From: Adiantum capillus-veneris
Taxonomy: Eukaryota; Streptophyta; Polypodiopsida; Polypodiales; Pteridaceae
Length of the DNA: 64,000 bases
Direction of reading: 5' to 3'
NCBI GenBank assembly: GCA_014529385.2
Contig: CM043959.1
Location: forward strand, 4,308,045-4,372,044
Each line of letters opens with the position of its first letter. The stretch's first letter is position 1. This document shows, piece by piece, positions 1 through 9,536 of this stretch. The notes under the pieces were generated by a model. It did no database searches. It was not told the DNA's origin and saw only the letters and a list, made by a program, of their open reading frames with translations. Both the position numbers and the translations under genes were made by a program.

Positions 1-882
1 CTTGGTCAAATAGTCCGTAGCTACAATGATATATTGAGCTTGGGTTCTATAAGCAAGTGGCTGGACTGGCCCAACAAAATCTATACCCCATTTTGCGAAA
101 GCTCTAGCCCCCATCATTGGTCTTAAGGACATGCTATCTACTCGTGTTGACATTTTTGCTCGTTGACAAGCATCACACCTTCTAACATATTATTTGGCAT
201 CTGCAAAAAGTGTTGGCCACCATATGCCTACCATCAAGATTGCTCTTGCGGTGGTCTCACTAGAAAAGTGACCTCCAGCTAATCCAGCATGTGCTTGTTC
301 TATAATCGGAATATACTCGTTTTCATTTGCACAAAGACGCAAATGTTGATCTTTAACTCTCCGATACAATTGGTTCCCAATAAGAGTATAGTCTCTTGTT
401 TCAGTTTCAATTGCTATTTGACGGTGTTTACTCATATCCTCACAAAATGTTCGGCTTGATAAGTAAGTAACTAGATAGTTACTCCACTTAGGAACAAGTG
501 ACATTTGAAACAATCTTACATGAGGTATGGGTGTTTGTTTTTGACATTGAGGACAATCCTTTACAAAAGATCTAACATCTCTCCTCATAGCTGGCCAAAA
601 TACTCCAAGTCTCAAGATTCGTTGCATAGTTTGGTCTTCCGCAAAGTGAAGTCCTACTATGGTAACATGTGCTTGACTTAGGTACTGTTCTTTTTCTTCA
701 GGATTAATACATAAGAGCAATATCCCATCTCGATTTCTTTTGTATAGCCTACCAGCTAGTAATTGATACGTAGCCGATTGCTCAATTAATCCAATTGTGA
801 TAGGAAGTGGTATTTGTGAATCCACTTGAGCTATCGTCATCAATGACACAACTTTTTTTGACCATCTAGGTATCATTTCCAC
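1..882 (-). pseudogene. Integrase zinc domains (duplicated) and start of catalytic core, copy 1
   Basis: An open frame of 230 codons at 190-882 is followed, after a stop, by the beginning of the integrase core (1-153, with WGIDFVGPV). The open frame contains two successive H2C2-type units. The first has QAHVTIVGLHF followed by CPQCQ. The second has QAHAGLAGGHF, and its CDACQ lies just beyond the stop near 190. The catalytic core continues off the left edge. The matching region of copy 2 (15156-16247) is complete and differs by about one base in this part. Confidence 0.85.
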
Positions 883-914
883 GAAGAATAAATAGGCATC
901 TGGTAGATCATCGT

Positions 915-1313
915 CTACCCTTTAGGTGATTCTCCTGAAACAATCCTTGACAAATGATCTGCTCGTTGATGTGTAGTACCCGTTTTTACAACCATAGTGA
1001 AATAAAATTTCAAAAGAATGATGAACCATCTTACTATTCTCCCTGTGCTGCATGGCTTGTTGACCAAATACAACAAATCTTGGTGGTCCACAAAGAACAC
1101 AAACTTGTTGGCTCATAGGTAATGTCTATACTTTTTAACAACATAGATCATTCCTAATCTTTCCCTTTCAGTGGTGGTGTAATTATTTTCTGCCATGTTC
1201 AATTGTCGGCTAGCATAAGAAATAGGAAAGTCAATTTTCCCATCTCTTGGTTGAGCTAGTATACAACCGATAGCAAAATTGGAAGCATCTACATATACAT
1301 GGAATACCTTATT
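915..1313 (-). pseudogene. Ty3 RNase H domain, copy 1
   Basis: Three-frame reading of the minus strand gives YVDASNFAIG and ISYASRQLNMAENNYTTTE, then VFFVDHQDLLYLVNK, the usual Ty3 RNase H order (first catalytic Asp, the Ser-Arg-x-Leu block, then the Asp-His block). Stop codons interrupt the domain near 1130 and at its junction with RT near 1314. It is non-functional as read and identical in plan to copy 2. Confidence 0.75.
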
Positions 1314-2673
1314 TCAATCTGGTGCTTTCAATATTGAAGCTGAGGTGAGAGATTTCTTAAGCTTCATGAAGGATTCTTCACATGTCTTGGTCCATTCAAA
1401 GTGTGTAATCAAGCTATACACGGGTTTTGCAATTATAGCATACATGTAGATGAACCGTCGGTAATATCCACAATGCCCCATGAAGGCTTGTACCCCCTTG
1501 ACTGTTGTTGGTCTAGGCAAATGAGCAATGACATGAATCTTCTCAATATCAGTAGCTATGCCATTTTTAGACACTATATGTCCAAGAATTTTTCCTTGTC
1601 TACCTATGAATGTGCACTTTTCAGGATTTAAGCAAATCCTAGAAAGTCTACATTTTTTGAATACCTTTTTGAGGTGTTCAAAAGGATCAGCTTGGATTGA
1701 TAAATGTACGCATAGATCATCCATATATACTTCTAAGAATTTCCTAAGATATTCTTTAAAAGCATGGCTCATCAATCTTTGAAATGTGGCTGGAGCATAA
1801 GTTAACCCAAATGGCATAACCCGATAGGCAAATAAATCCCATTCTGTTGCAAAAGCAGTTTTATGCTGATCTTTTGGGTCAACCAAAAGTTGATTGTATC
1901 CCGAAAAGCCGTCTAAGAAGCTGTAAGATTCTTTTTTTGCAAACTCGTTCTAAAACATGCTCAGTGATTGGAAGAGGAAAGTTGTCTCTGATGGTAGCTG
2001 CATTCACCTTTTTGAGATTAACACACACTCATAATTTTCCATTCTTCTTGGGGACTACCACAATTGGAGACACCCAATCTGTGTGTTCAATTTCGTAAAT
2101 GAATTCGGCTTCCTTTAGTTTCTCAATCTCTTCTTTTATCTTCGTGGTGAATGTTTCATTATACGTGTATGGCTTTTGTCTACTTGGTTTCGCATCATCC
2201 CTCATGGATATGATATGTTGACAGATTTCTGGATCAATACCCTTGAGATCTTTGTAAGACCAAGCAAATATATCTCGATATCCCTTTAACAAGCTTAGCA
2301 AGAGCTCTTCTTCTTCTTCTGTTAGGTTATTTGCAATGTAAGCAGGTCTAAGCTCTTCTCCTGGTTCAACCAAGTCTATCTTTTTAGCATTTTCAGGCCC
2401 TTCGTAAGACTCACCTTGTTTTCGTAGTTCCCTAATAGGTTGTTTGACTATGATTTTTCGATCTTGGAGAGTATACTTTTTGTAATGGGATGGAACATTC
2501 ATTACATCCCTACCATCCTCTTCCGTAGTTTCCATTTCGGTTGTGTATATCTCCTTTAGAGCTTTTTCCAACTCTTGATATTTCTTTCTCCGCTCGACTC
2601 GTGTCATGAGTGGTCTTTTATCCTGTGGGTTTGCTTGAGTACCCTTCCTTGTTTTTCTCGATGCTTGAAACAT
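1314..2673 (-). pseudogene. Ty3 reverse transcriptase, copy 1
   Basis: The N-terminal part (2029-2673, 214 codons) has the linker motif FAWSYKDLKGIDP and ends with WVSPIVVVPKKNGKL, where an in-frame stop replaces the expected Arg. The central part (about 1887-2030) is readable only with a frameshift. The C-terminal part (1314-1886) has the PFGLTYAPATFQ block, the catalytic YMDD box as LEVYMDDL, and the FMGHCGYYRRFI motif. These give a full RT palm and thumb, but at least two stops and one frameshift make it inactive. Confidence 0.88.
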
Positions 2674-2779
2674 TTCTGAATTTTGGTTTTAAGGATGTCT
2701 GCCATTTATTTTTTCCTTGATACAATCATTTGCATCAGGAATTGTGTTCTACTGGAGACTGATGGCATAGGTCGTGTTT

Positions 2780-3262
2780 TCATGTTTCTGGTGTCTCTTT
2801 TTCGTCTATACCATTTTTTTTTCTTCTTGATTTCTGGTTTGGAAAGTCAAAAAACTTTTCCTCCCCTCCTTTTAAGAGTAGCTTAAATCTCATATGATCT
2901 TTTTGTGACCCCGAATCTTTTGAGATAGCTGAGTGTTCATCTAACTCATCAGTTGCATCGTAATAGAGGTCTGAAAAGACTTGTTGAGCTTTCATTAAGT
3001 CCTTGGGTTCCTCATCTTTGTCTTCAATGTTGAGGATTGAAATGATTTGGATGGGAGTTATATCGTAGCCATCCTCATTGCGAAATTGAGTAGGCATAGA
3101 TGTATTCACACATACATCCATTGTTGCTAAAATTTGAGTCCATTCAAATGGCTCAAATAAATGCTCTAGAAACGGTTCGGGTACACAGGCTTCGTCTGTG
3201 CAGTCCCTTTCTAGGATACATTCTTCTCGTCTTAAGCTTCCATTTTTTGAAGCTCCACACAT
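2780..3262 (-). pseudogene. Acidic protease-RT linker segment, copy 1
   Basis: A 160-codon frame lies between protease and RT. It is acidic in its middle (IEDKDEEPKD) and ends in a basic run (KSRRKKNG). No catalytic domain is recognisable. In Athila/Tat polyproteins this interval is a long, poorly conserved linker, and that is the most likely reading here. It differs from copy 2 at two residues. Confidence 0.5.
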
Positions 3263-3424
3263 CCAAATAGGCGTGTCTTTGTTTAACTAGGATGGAAGCT
3301 TAGTTTCAACCAAAGAGACTGAATCAAACTCTTGTATGGGTGTTTTCAAGACATCTTTATAAGTGTGATCTTTTAGATTTACTCTTGTTATAGATCCCAC
3401 TTGCTTCAAGTACATATAATTGTT

Positions 3425-3859
3425 TCAACCTTGGATAAGCTGTACCTGTCGCATGAAGGGTCTTCCCAATATGATTTTATAGTTGAGTTTTTTTCCAAAG
3501 ATTTCTATGGCAAAAGTGTGTTGACATTCAATTCCACAGGAATTAACTATCACCTTTTCAAGCAGTCCTAATGGTCTCTCAATGAGTCCATCAGCCAATT
3601 GCAATTTCATTCGCGTTTGTCTAATGGCTGGTTGTCCCCAGGATTCCCATACTGCTTTAGTGGCTATGGCTATGCCAGCTCCACTATCCAGTATTTCCAT
3701 GGTTTCAATGTCATTATATTTCACTGGAAGGGTGGCGTTTCCTTCTTCCCCTTTGTAATATTCTCTGACTTTGTTCATGGGAATAGATCGAATCTCTTTG
3801 TTGTCCATTTTATTTTTCAAATTTTCCATTTTTTTTGAGATTAACCCCGTTATCCCCAC
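3425..3859 (-). pseudogene. Retropepsin (first protease), copy 1
   Basis: The 144-codon frame has the aspartic protease signature ILDSGAGIAIATKAVWE, with Asp-Ser-Gly at the active site, followed about 75 residues later by YKIILGRPFM, the usual ILGR flap-side motif. It would cleave the Gag-Pol polyprotein. The frame stops directly after FMRQVQLIQG. It corresponds to 18790-19224 in copy 2 with a single Pro-to-Leu difference. Confidence 0.85.
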
Positions 3860-3881
3860 CTTCTCTAGGGTTTTCTATAAA

Positions 3882-4899
3882 TCATTCCATAAGTATGGTC
3901 TGAGTTTTCAGTTCTCCCAAGGTAAGAGTGCATTGGATGGGTGTAGACATGATTGAATGAATGTTGTCTACTTCTAGGGTCTGTTCAGCTCTTTTTACTT
4001 GTGTGGTCTTACACACTATGGATTCATCTTCGTTATCTCCCAAGTAAGAAGGTAATGTTTTCAAGGTCAATGGTTTCGACATTCCTGAAGCTTCAGATCC
4101 GTAATCCCCGTACAAGGATTGTACATCCATGTTTATATCAAAAGGTAGGTTATCCAACCAGATTTCCTCTATAAGAGCTGAATTTAGAGTTAGGCTCCCA
4201 TCATTGATCTCTCTCACTTTTTCCCATAAGTATCCTGGCCAGTCTTCCTCTACGAATGGAATTCTGTCTAAGGCATCTTCGCTGTCAATCACTATAAGCT
4301 CTGGTTCTTTTGTCTCAAGGTAGGTTTCTACCACCACATCGGATTTTTCTTTAGTGTCTCTTACACAAGCTCCTCAGGTTTTGCAATACTTTCAAGCTTG
4401 GGTTATTGTTTTTTCAGCATTTCTTGCATGATTCTTACCAAATTTTGAAAAGCTTCCAGTTTGGTTGCTTCCATGTCTGGAGAAGGATATTTTTTCCATT
4501 TGTTTTCCATGTTTTGGCTTGCTTAAGTCCTGCTTGATAGGCTTCCAAGGCGGCATTAATAGGCTCAAAAATTTTATCAACCAGAATGGATCTTCTAGAT
4601 TTCACGATTGTTTCCTTGAATTCACGTCCAGTTTCTTTCAACTTTTCCTGGAATAGCTTTTTTTCTTTCTCCACGATTTCAATCCGTTGGTTTTGTTTTC
4701 TCATATCATATCTTTTGCTTCGGCTTCTTTTGATTCTTTGAGAGGAAACTTTTGTATTTTCCGAATCATCAGAGGAGTTGTGTTTCTTTTTCTTGGCCTG
4801 GGCTCTAGTGATTACCTTGATTGGAACAATCAGTGCACTCTCTGATGAGCTACTAGGTATCACTTGGACTACGTTTATTACTGTTTTATCCTTGTTCAA
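3882..4899 (-). pseudogene. Gag-protease spacer ORFs, copy 1
   Basis: Two frames cover this interval. The upper one (4435-4899) is basic and predicted helical, with KKKKHNSSDD and a long KEKEKKLFQEKLKE-type charged stretch. The lower one (3882-4337) is acidic with short hydrophobic blocks (WPGYLWEKV). Neither matches a family I can name. They occupy the position between nucleocapsid and protease and were probably one continuous polyprotein segment before frameshifts. Confidence 0.5.
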
Positions 4900-5007
4900 A
4901 GGATTTTTAGGACAATCTTCCGGAAAGTGCCCTCCCTTTTTGCAACATTGTATGCAATAGGCTTCAACTGGTTTGAGGTTTTTGTCAGGCTCTGGACATT
5001 CATTTTT

Positions 5008-5696
5008 CTAGTGATCATCTACACCACAGTTATGACAATTTCTTGTTCTAGGCTTAATCATGGGTCTTACCATGGGAGGTCTAACACCTTGATTAGCTAC
5101 ATAATACATTGGTGCGAGCTCTGGTGGAGCATAGGTCACGGTTTCTTCTATTGGTGGTGGATGTGAATTATACCAATCTCCTTCTATCATTACTGTAGAT
5201 GGACTAGGCTCTGCATAGGGTGTACCAGGCACTAATGTTTGTTCCTCTATGACTTCTTCAGAGTGCATGTACCTTACAGGAATTGCATTATGTCTTGTAT
5301 ACGGAGGTTGTTGTCCCAACACAGCTTGAGGTCTTTCCATACCCATCGGTGGTCTTTGAGCTTGGGCCATATTAGGCTGATATCTGTACATGGATTGTCC
5401 TTATTGAGGTATCCCCTACCTGGTCCCCTTATAGGTGCTTTTTGCATGTTGTTCATCATGTCGTTCATCCTTTTAAGGATATCTTCTATAGCTGAGAGTG
5501 GTGTTGCAGCAGCCGTTTCCACTTGTGCTGGTTTAGTGGATGCCGTTTTCTTGCTTTGGTTATCCTTAGGGACATCTTCTTCATTGAAAATATCACAATT
5601 GTCTCCTAAGTCAATAGCATCTGACACACAGTCTTCTAGGGTTGTATGCTTTTTACTATAGAGTATAGCATGAAGTTCTTTGTTTGTAGGATACAA
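5008..5696 (-). pseudogene. Gag nucleocapsid region with zinc knuckles, copy 1
   Basis: Frames at 5274-5696 and 5008-5391 carry Gag C-terminal sequence: a helical segment (IEDILKRMNDMMNNMQK), a Pro/Met-rich stretch, then a CCHC knuckle CHNCGVDDH. A TAG stop interrupts this knuckle before its final KNEC. A second knuckle-like unit, CIQCCKKGGHFPEDC, follows near 4950 and has one extra residue between the Cys pair and His. These bind the RNA genome during packaging. A frameshift near 5390 splits the region. Confidence 0.75.
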
Positions 5697-5810
5697 GCCG
5701 TTCTTCTGTAGGTATCTCTAGCCCTGGGCATCTGGCAATGTATTGTTTCATTTGAGTTGCACAATCCCTAACAGACTCACCATGTTTCTATTTAAAGATG
5801 TAGATTTGAG

Positions 5811-6356
5811 CTACGTATTATGTTTGATCCCCGTTTTGGAATAAGCAGCTACAAATCCTTGAGCTAATGTGTTCAAGTCAATGATTGACCTTGGTGGAAT
5901 GTTTTGGAACCATGTCAATGATTTTCCTTCTAATGTCATTCCAAACCCCTCGAATTGAGTGTGGAAGTCGAATATACGTTCTGCTCTTAGCACTTGCTTA
6001 AAGCTTGCTAGGTGGTCGTATGCATCCCCTGATCCATTGTATTTTCTGATCCATTTTTTAAAATCAGCTGGTTTGACGCGTCTGTTTGGTTCAACTCCCG
6101 GTCTCTTGGCAATTGGTCTTGTTCCTAGTCCTTCAAACCAGTCTGTTGGAAATAGTGACTCATGTAGCCCTGGACTGGCCTTAGTGTCACCCGGTTTTCT
6201 ACATGATGAGGTGGTTTCTTGTTTCTTCACATTACTCTCAGATGATCTCTCATGGTGTTCATCTCTTGGAATTGTTTTTGGTCCTTGTCCCAATCTCCAA
6301 TCCCGTATGGAATACCCTTGGTATTTGGTTTCTTCTAGCTCCTCACGAGTCATCAT
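5811..6356 (-). pseudogene. Gag capsid-type domain, copy 1
   Basis: The frame contains the Retrotrans_gag-type segment: KKWIRKYNGSGDAYDHLASF, then MTLEGKSLTWFQNIPP and LNTLAQGFVAAYS. This is the W-x-F/L-x-G-x-A-x-x-W-F pattern of plant Ty3 Gag capsid. The start chosen (MMTREELEE) is only the first Met of this frame; the true Gag start was probably further upstream, where the two copies diverge at about 6430. Confidence 0.8.
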
Positions 6357-6430
6357 AACAAAGTTGTTGTTATAACAATCCCTAAACAGGTAGGTTGCTA
6401 GGTCTGCTGATCCCTTATCTTTGATCTTGC

Positions 6431-7153
6431 CCCCAAGTAAGTTATCTTGCCTTCTTTATTGGTGCCCTTCAAGGTGGTTAGGACATATTGAGCATGGTCC
6501 ACTGGTTGCCTGGTTGTTGATTTAAGAACTTGGGTAAATGTGGTTGGCGTAGTGTACCTTGGTGGCCTTTCTGCCAAAAAATGGAAGTGCTGATGGTATA
6601 ACCGGGTTGGCTCTTCCACTTGTTTGTGAATCAAATCTGCAAAGGTAGTCACGACAGTCTCCTTGGTGAAGGTGCCTCCCGTTTTCCTGTCTCTTTCTCT
6701 CATGGTCATTCCTTCTGTAGGCAGCCTGAGTGCTTCTGCCACTATATCTTTAGTTATAACCACTTCGACCTTGTTTCCCTGAGTGTCAGATATCTCTGCG
6801 GTTCCATCTTCTTTAATTGTGGATAGAAGCTCGTAAGCTTTCTAAAAATCCACTCTGCAAGGCTTCTATTCATAAAAGTCTCTGAGTCCAAGCCTGCGGT
6901 TGGCTTCTTTGGTCTCTGGCTTCACGGCAACATCATATACTTCCTTAGGTAGGAGTTACAACTCCACCTGATGTCCCTCTTCACTCTTGAATCTGCTGGT
7001 GAAGACTGTAGTATGATGCTCTTCTAGCTGTTCTTTGGAGAGGCATGCTGCCTTGGATGCTTTGATTGAATCTGGATCCAATTGATAAGCGGGCAGTTCT
7101 TGCAACTTCTCCTTCTGGTTGAGCTTTTTCTTGGCCCTCTCTGCTGCTTGCAT
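6431..7153 (-). pseudogene. Pre-gag ORF remnant, present only in copy 1
   Basis: Above the duplication breakpoint, copy 1 has different sequence from copy 2. Frames 6398-6763 and 6956-7153, with stop codons between them, encode EVVITKDIVAEALRLPTEGM, FADLIHKQVEEPTRLYHQHF and similar. The AEALRLPTEG type of segment recalls the 5' ORFs of unknown function in plant retrotransposons, but I cannot assign a family with certainty. No stops fall within 6398-6763. The frame is shifted relative to the downstream gag, so the junction at 6430 does not make a clean fusion. Confidence 0.45.
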
Positions 7154-7236
7154 GGCTCGTGTTCAGTGAATAGAGTACAGAGCTAGCAAAATTTGTCAGA
7201 ATTTTCTCTGAAATGTCCCTCAGTCTAAAATGCTGA

Positions 7237-7241
7237 CAATT
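7237..7241. repeat. Target-site duplication of copia element (left)
   Basis: CAATT directly precedes the left LTR and is repeated at 11201-11205 directly after the right LTR. This marks a clean insertion into the Ty3 copy 1 leader. Confidence 0.92.
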
Positions 7242-7430
7242 TGAAGGGGATCGGGGAGCACCACAGACGGAGAGTGAGAGAGAGAGAAGGAGACACAAAC
7301 AATGTGGGTGGGGAGACTGTGAAGTGGAAGCTCCCTCTATACAGTATACTCACTATAAGTATAGGGTAACAGTGGGCGGGCGCCCATGACTTGGGCGACC
7401 GGTCAAGGCACATAGGCCTTAACCCCAACA
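7242..7430 (-). repeat. Copia 3' LTR
   Basis: 189 bp, from TGAAGGGGATCGG to AACCCCAACA on the plus strand. It contains GAGTGAGAGAGAGAGAAGG and a TATA-like TATACAGTATACTCA stretch. It matches 11012-11200 with only a few substitutions. Confidence 0.95.
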
Positions 7431-7445
7431 ACCTCCCACTTAAAG
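7431..7445 (-). other. Polypurine tract of copia element
   Basis: The minus strand reads AAGTGGGAGGT directly before the 3' LTR. This is the expected position and composition for the primer of plus-strand DNA synthesis. Confidence 0.75.
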
Positions 7446-7505
7446 GCCAATGTGCCTTTAAGCAAGATCTACTAGTGTACAACTAATAGAAGGTGAGAGA
7501 TTCTC

Positions 7506-8093
7506 TCAACCTATGCCCACTGACTCTCGATGAGCTAGTGCATCCGGCTCTACTGATAGACAAACATCCCGCTGCGGAAGCCACACAGAGCTAGCTCCAA
7601 GCTCTGCAAAGAGTCTACAAGAGCTCATGCACTCCTGCAAGTATCGGTCCAATACCTGCAAACCTCCCCTATGCTCTATGCCGAGATCGGTCATCGAACA
7701 ACTAATCAACCCTGCTGCAAATGCTCCCAATGCAGCTGCGATATCCGGTCTCAAGATCAGCATCTCATACATGAGACCACCGAATGTCGATGCAATGCTA
7801 GCGGGCCCTGCTAGCTCTACAGAGCATGCATCAACATATATATCCCTGGCAATAGGCATCTCTGACTAACAAGGCGTGTCAGCCACATGCATCTCCTGAC
7901 TGTCCGCAAAAGACGCATCAACCTGTCGTGCAACCTCAGAGCAAACCAACTGCTCTAGGTGTCTGTTGGAAGACATATCCTGCACAACTATATCCCCGTG
8001 CTCACTGTCGAGCATAGAAAGGAATGACTGCATAATCGCTGACATCTCAGTCTCCTCTGCAATCATCCACTGCAAACATGACCACTCAATCTG
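7506..8093 (-). pseudogene. Copia pol C-terminal remnant (end of RT), in frame with gag-protease
   Basis: Two frames (7866-8075 and 7506-7859) lie in the same reading frame as the 480-codon ORF and are separated from it and each other by stop codons (TAG at 8094-8096). The lower one has FGGLMYEMLILRPDIAAALG followed by LDRYLQE, which match the copia RT end (G-S-L-M-Y, then TRPDI, then the RYL block). Integrase and the RT catalytic core are absent, so an internal deletion joined the gag-protease region to this tail. No lysine occurs in either frame. Confidence 0.7.
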
Positions 8094-9536
8094 CTATGAC
8101 TCACTAGATCTCTCATGCTCTAACTCCGTATGCATAGACTCTTGCACAACGTCCTCCTGTCGTGACTCACTAGAGCAAGACCGCTCTACCTGTCTATCCT
8201 GCATAGAAGTATCTCGCACAAGTGACTCTCTGCTTTGCTCAGTCACTAGCAAAGCATGCATGTCTGACTCTGTCACCTCTCTGTGTGACTGCTCAAGTCG
8301 TGCCCCAACTCTGTGCACAACGAGCTCACTACTCTGCACTCCATGCAAAGCATCCTGCAACCCACAAGCAAAAGAGACTCGCCTGCTCTCTCGCTCTCTA
8401 CCTGGTTGCATGATCACAGAGACAACACCGTCTCTCGCGTGATCCATATGCAATGGGTAACCTGTACCACTCCTGGCACCTCTCGCAATCACTAGCGAAC
8501 CCAAATGCATCACAAAATCTCGCTCTCGTAGCGAAATCTGACATCCACAATCTCTAAGCTGACCAATCGAGATCAAACTCACTGTCAAATCTGGTACATA
8601 GCGCACATGGCGTAACAAGTAAGATGCACCACTCGGTAATGACAGTCTCACATCTCCTGCACCTGCTATCGCATGCACCGATCCATCGGTCAAAAGTACA
8701 CTGCCAAGCATCCCGCTAGAATAGCTACAAAAACATGCACGATGCGGCGTGACATGAAACATAGCATCTGCGTCTAGCAACCACTGCGAAGGGAGTGCAC
8801 TATCCACATGTATAGCATCTCGTGCATAGCTCGAGGTAAAAGTGACATCCCCGTCACTAGTATACTCCGACACTACATGTGCCTCAACTGTCAAAGCAAC
8901 TGAGTCCATGGCATCACTACATACATCTCTGAGACTGCCATGTCTCCTACGATGTCGCATACGACGAAAACAACGCCGTCTAACGTGTCCAGAATGACCA
9001 CAATACCAACATGTCACCTGTCGGCGTGCTCGTGAATGTACATGTCTCACACGAGTCCATGATGACTCAGATCTATCATACATTTCATGTAATCTGCGCC
9101 AAAGTGCTCTCGAAGTAGTCTCATACATAACAAGAGCATATACAGATTCCGCAAGGTGCAAAGAGAGTGTAGATAGTGCCATCTCCTCTAGCTCCTGCCA
9201 CTGATCGTCAGACATGTTTGAAGGTCTACCTACATCACCACTCAATGGTCGATGCAACCCTCGCTGTGTCAATGCGTCAAGCATACACTCTCTCCATGCC
9301 GCAAAGTCTGAGCCATCAAACATGCGCATCTGTGAGAGGTCACAATCTGATCGATCACCTGTCTCTGCCATGAGCACAATGTAGCAAACTAGAAAGCAAA
9401 ACCACCTCACCAACAACACCTGGAAACTGTCTACCAATATGTCCAGAAATACAATGTAAAACCTGTGAGACACACTCCAAAATAGAGCTCCCGCAATGTC
9501 AATACAAGCCTCACATGCTCTAGTATCACACTGCAA
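8094..9536 (-). CDS. Copia Gag-protease protein with no lysine
   Basis: 480 codons. The likely real start is Met56 (9369-9371, MAETGDRSD), because the 55 residues before it are hydrophobic and unlike Gag. Domains in order: copia Gag (MFDGSDFAAWRECMLDALTQ), a CCHC knuckle CWYCGHSGHVRRRC, then the protease region WLLDADAMFHVTP. The knuckle fits CX2CX4HX4C exactly. The protease motif has Asp-Ala-Asp where copia has Asp-Ser-Gly, so it is probably inactive. The gag-pre-integrase segment follows (GTGYPLHMD), then an acidic Ser/Gln/Arg tail with no integrase core. The whole protein has no Lys and one Asn; Arg stands where related Gags have Lys. Confidence 0.8.
   Translation of the reverse strand: MQCDTRACEACIDIAGALFWSVSHRFYIVFLDILVDSFQVLLVRWFCFLVCYIVLMAETGDRSDCDLSQMRMFDGSDFAAWRECMLDALTQRGLHRPLSGDVGRPSNMSDDQWQELEEMALSTLSLHLAESVYALVMYETTSRALWRRLHEMYDRSESSWTRVRHVHSRARRQVTCWYCGHSGHVRRRCFRRMRHRRRHGSLRDVCSDAMDSVALTVEAHVVSEYTSDGDVTFTSSYARDAIHVDSALPSQWLLDADAMFHVTPHRACFCSYSSGMLGSVLLTDGSVHAIAGAGDVRLSLPSGASYLLRHVRYVPDLTVSLISIGQLRDCGCQISLRERDFVMHLGSLVIARGARSGTGYPLHMDHARDGVVSVIMQPGRERESRRVSFACGLQDALHGVQSSELVVHRVGARLEQSHREVTESDMHALLVTEQSRESLVRDTSMQDRQVERSCSSESRQEDVVQESMHTELEHERSSES

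Larger units (their letters stand above)
1..7241 (-). mobile_element. Ty3/gypsy (Athila/Tat-like) element, copy 1, partial
   Basis: Minus-strand LTR retrotransposon body running off the left window edge inside integrase and ending at a copia insertion at 7242. Domain order, from high to low coordinates, is gag, protease, RT, RNase H, two H2C2 zinc domains and integrase. Positions 1-6430 match 15366-21795 almost base for base, with only about half a dozen differences noticed (for example near 150, 1037, 2806, 3187, 3632 and 4950). Stop codons and frameshifts are shared between the copies, so the duplication happened at the DNA level after decay. The Athila/Tat assignment rests on the RT-proximal motif FAWSYKDLKGIDP and on the tRNA-Asp primer site of copy 2. 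Confidence 0.9.

Noticed and set aside
5239-6375. Plus-strand ORFs of 138-140 codons opposite gag
   Set aside because: They are antisense shadows of the minus-strand gag frames and appear identically at 20604-21740 only because the region is duplicated.
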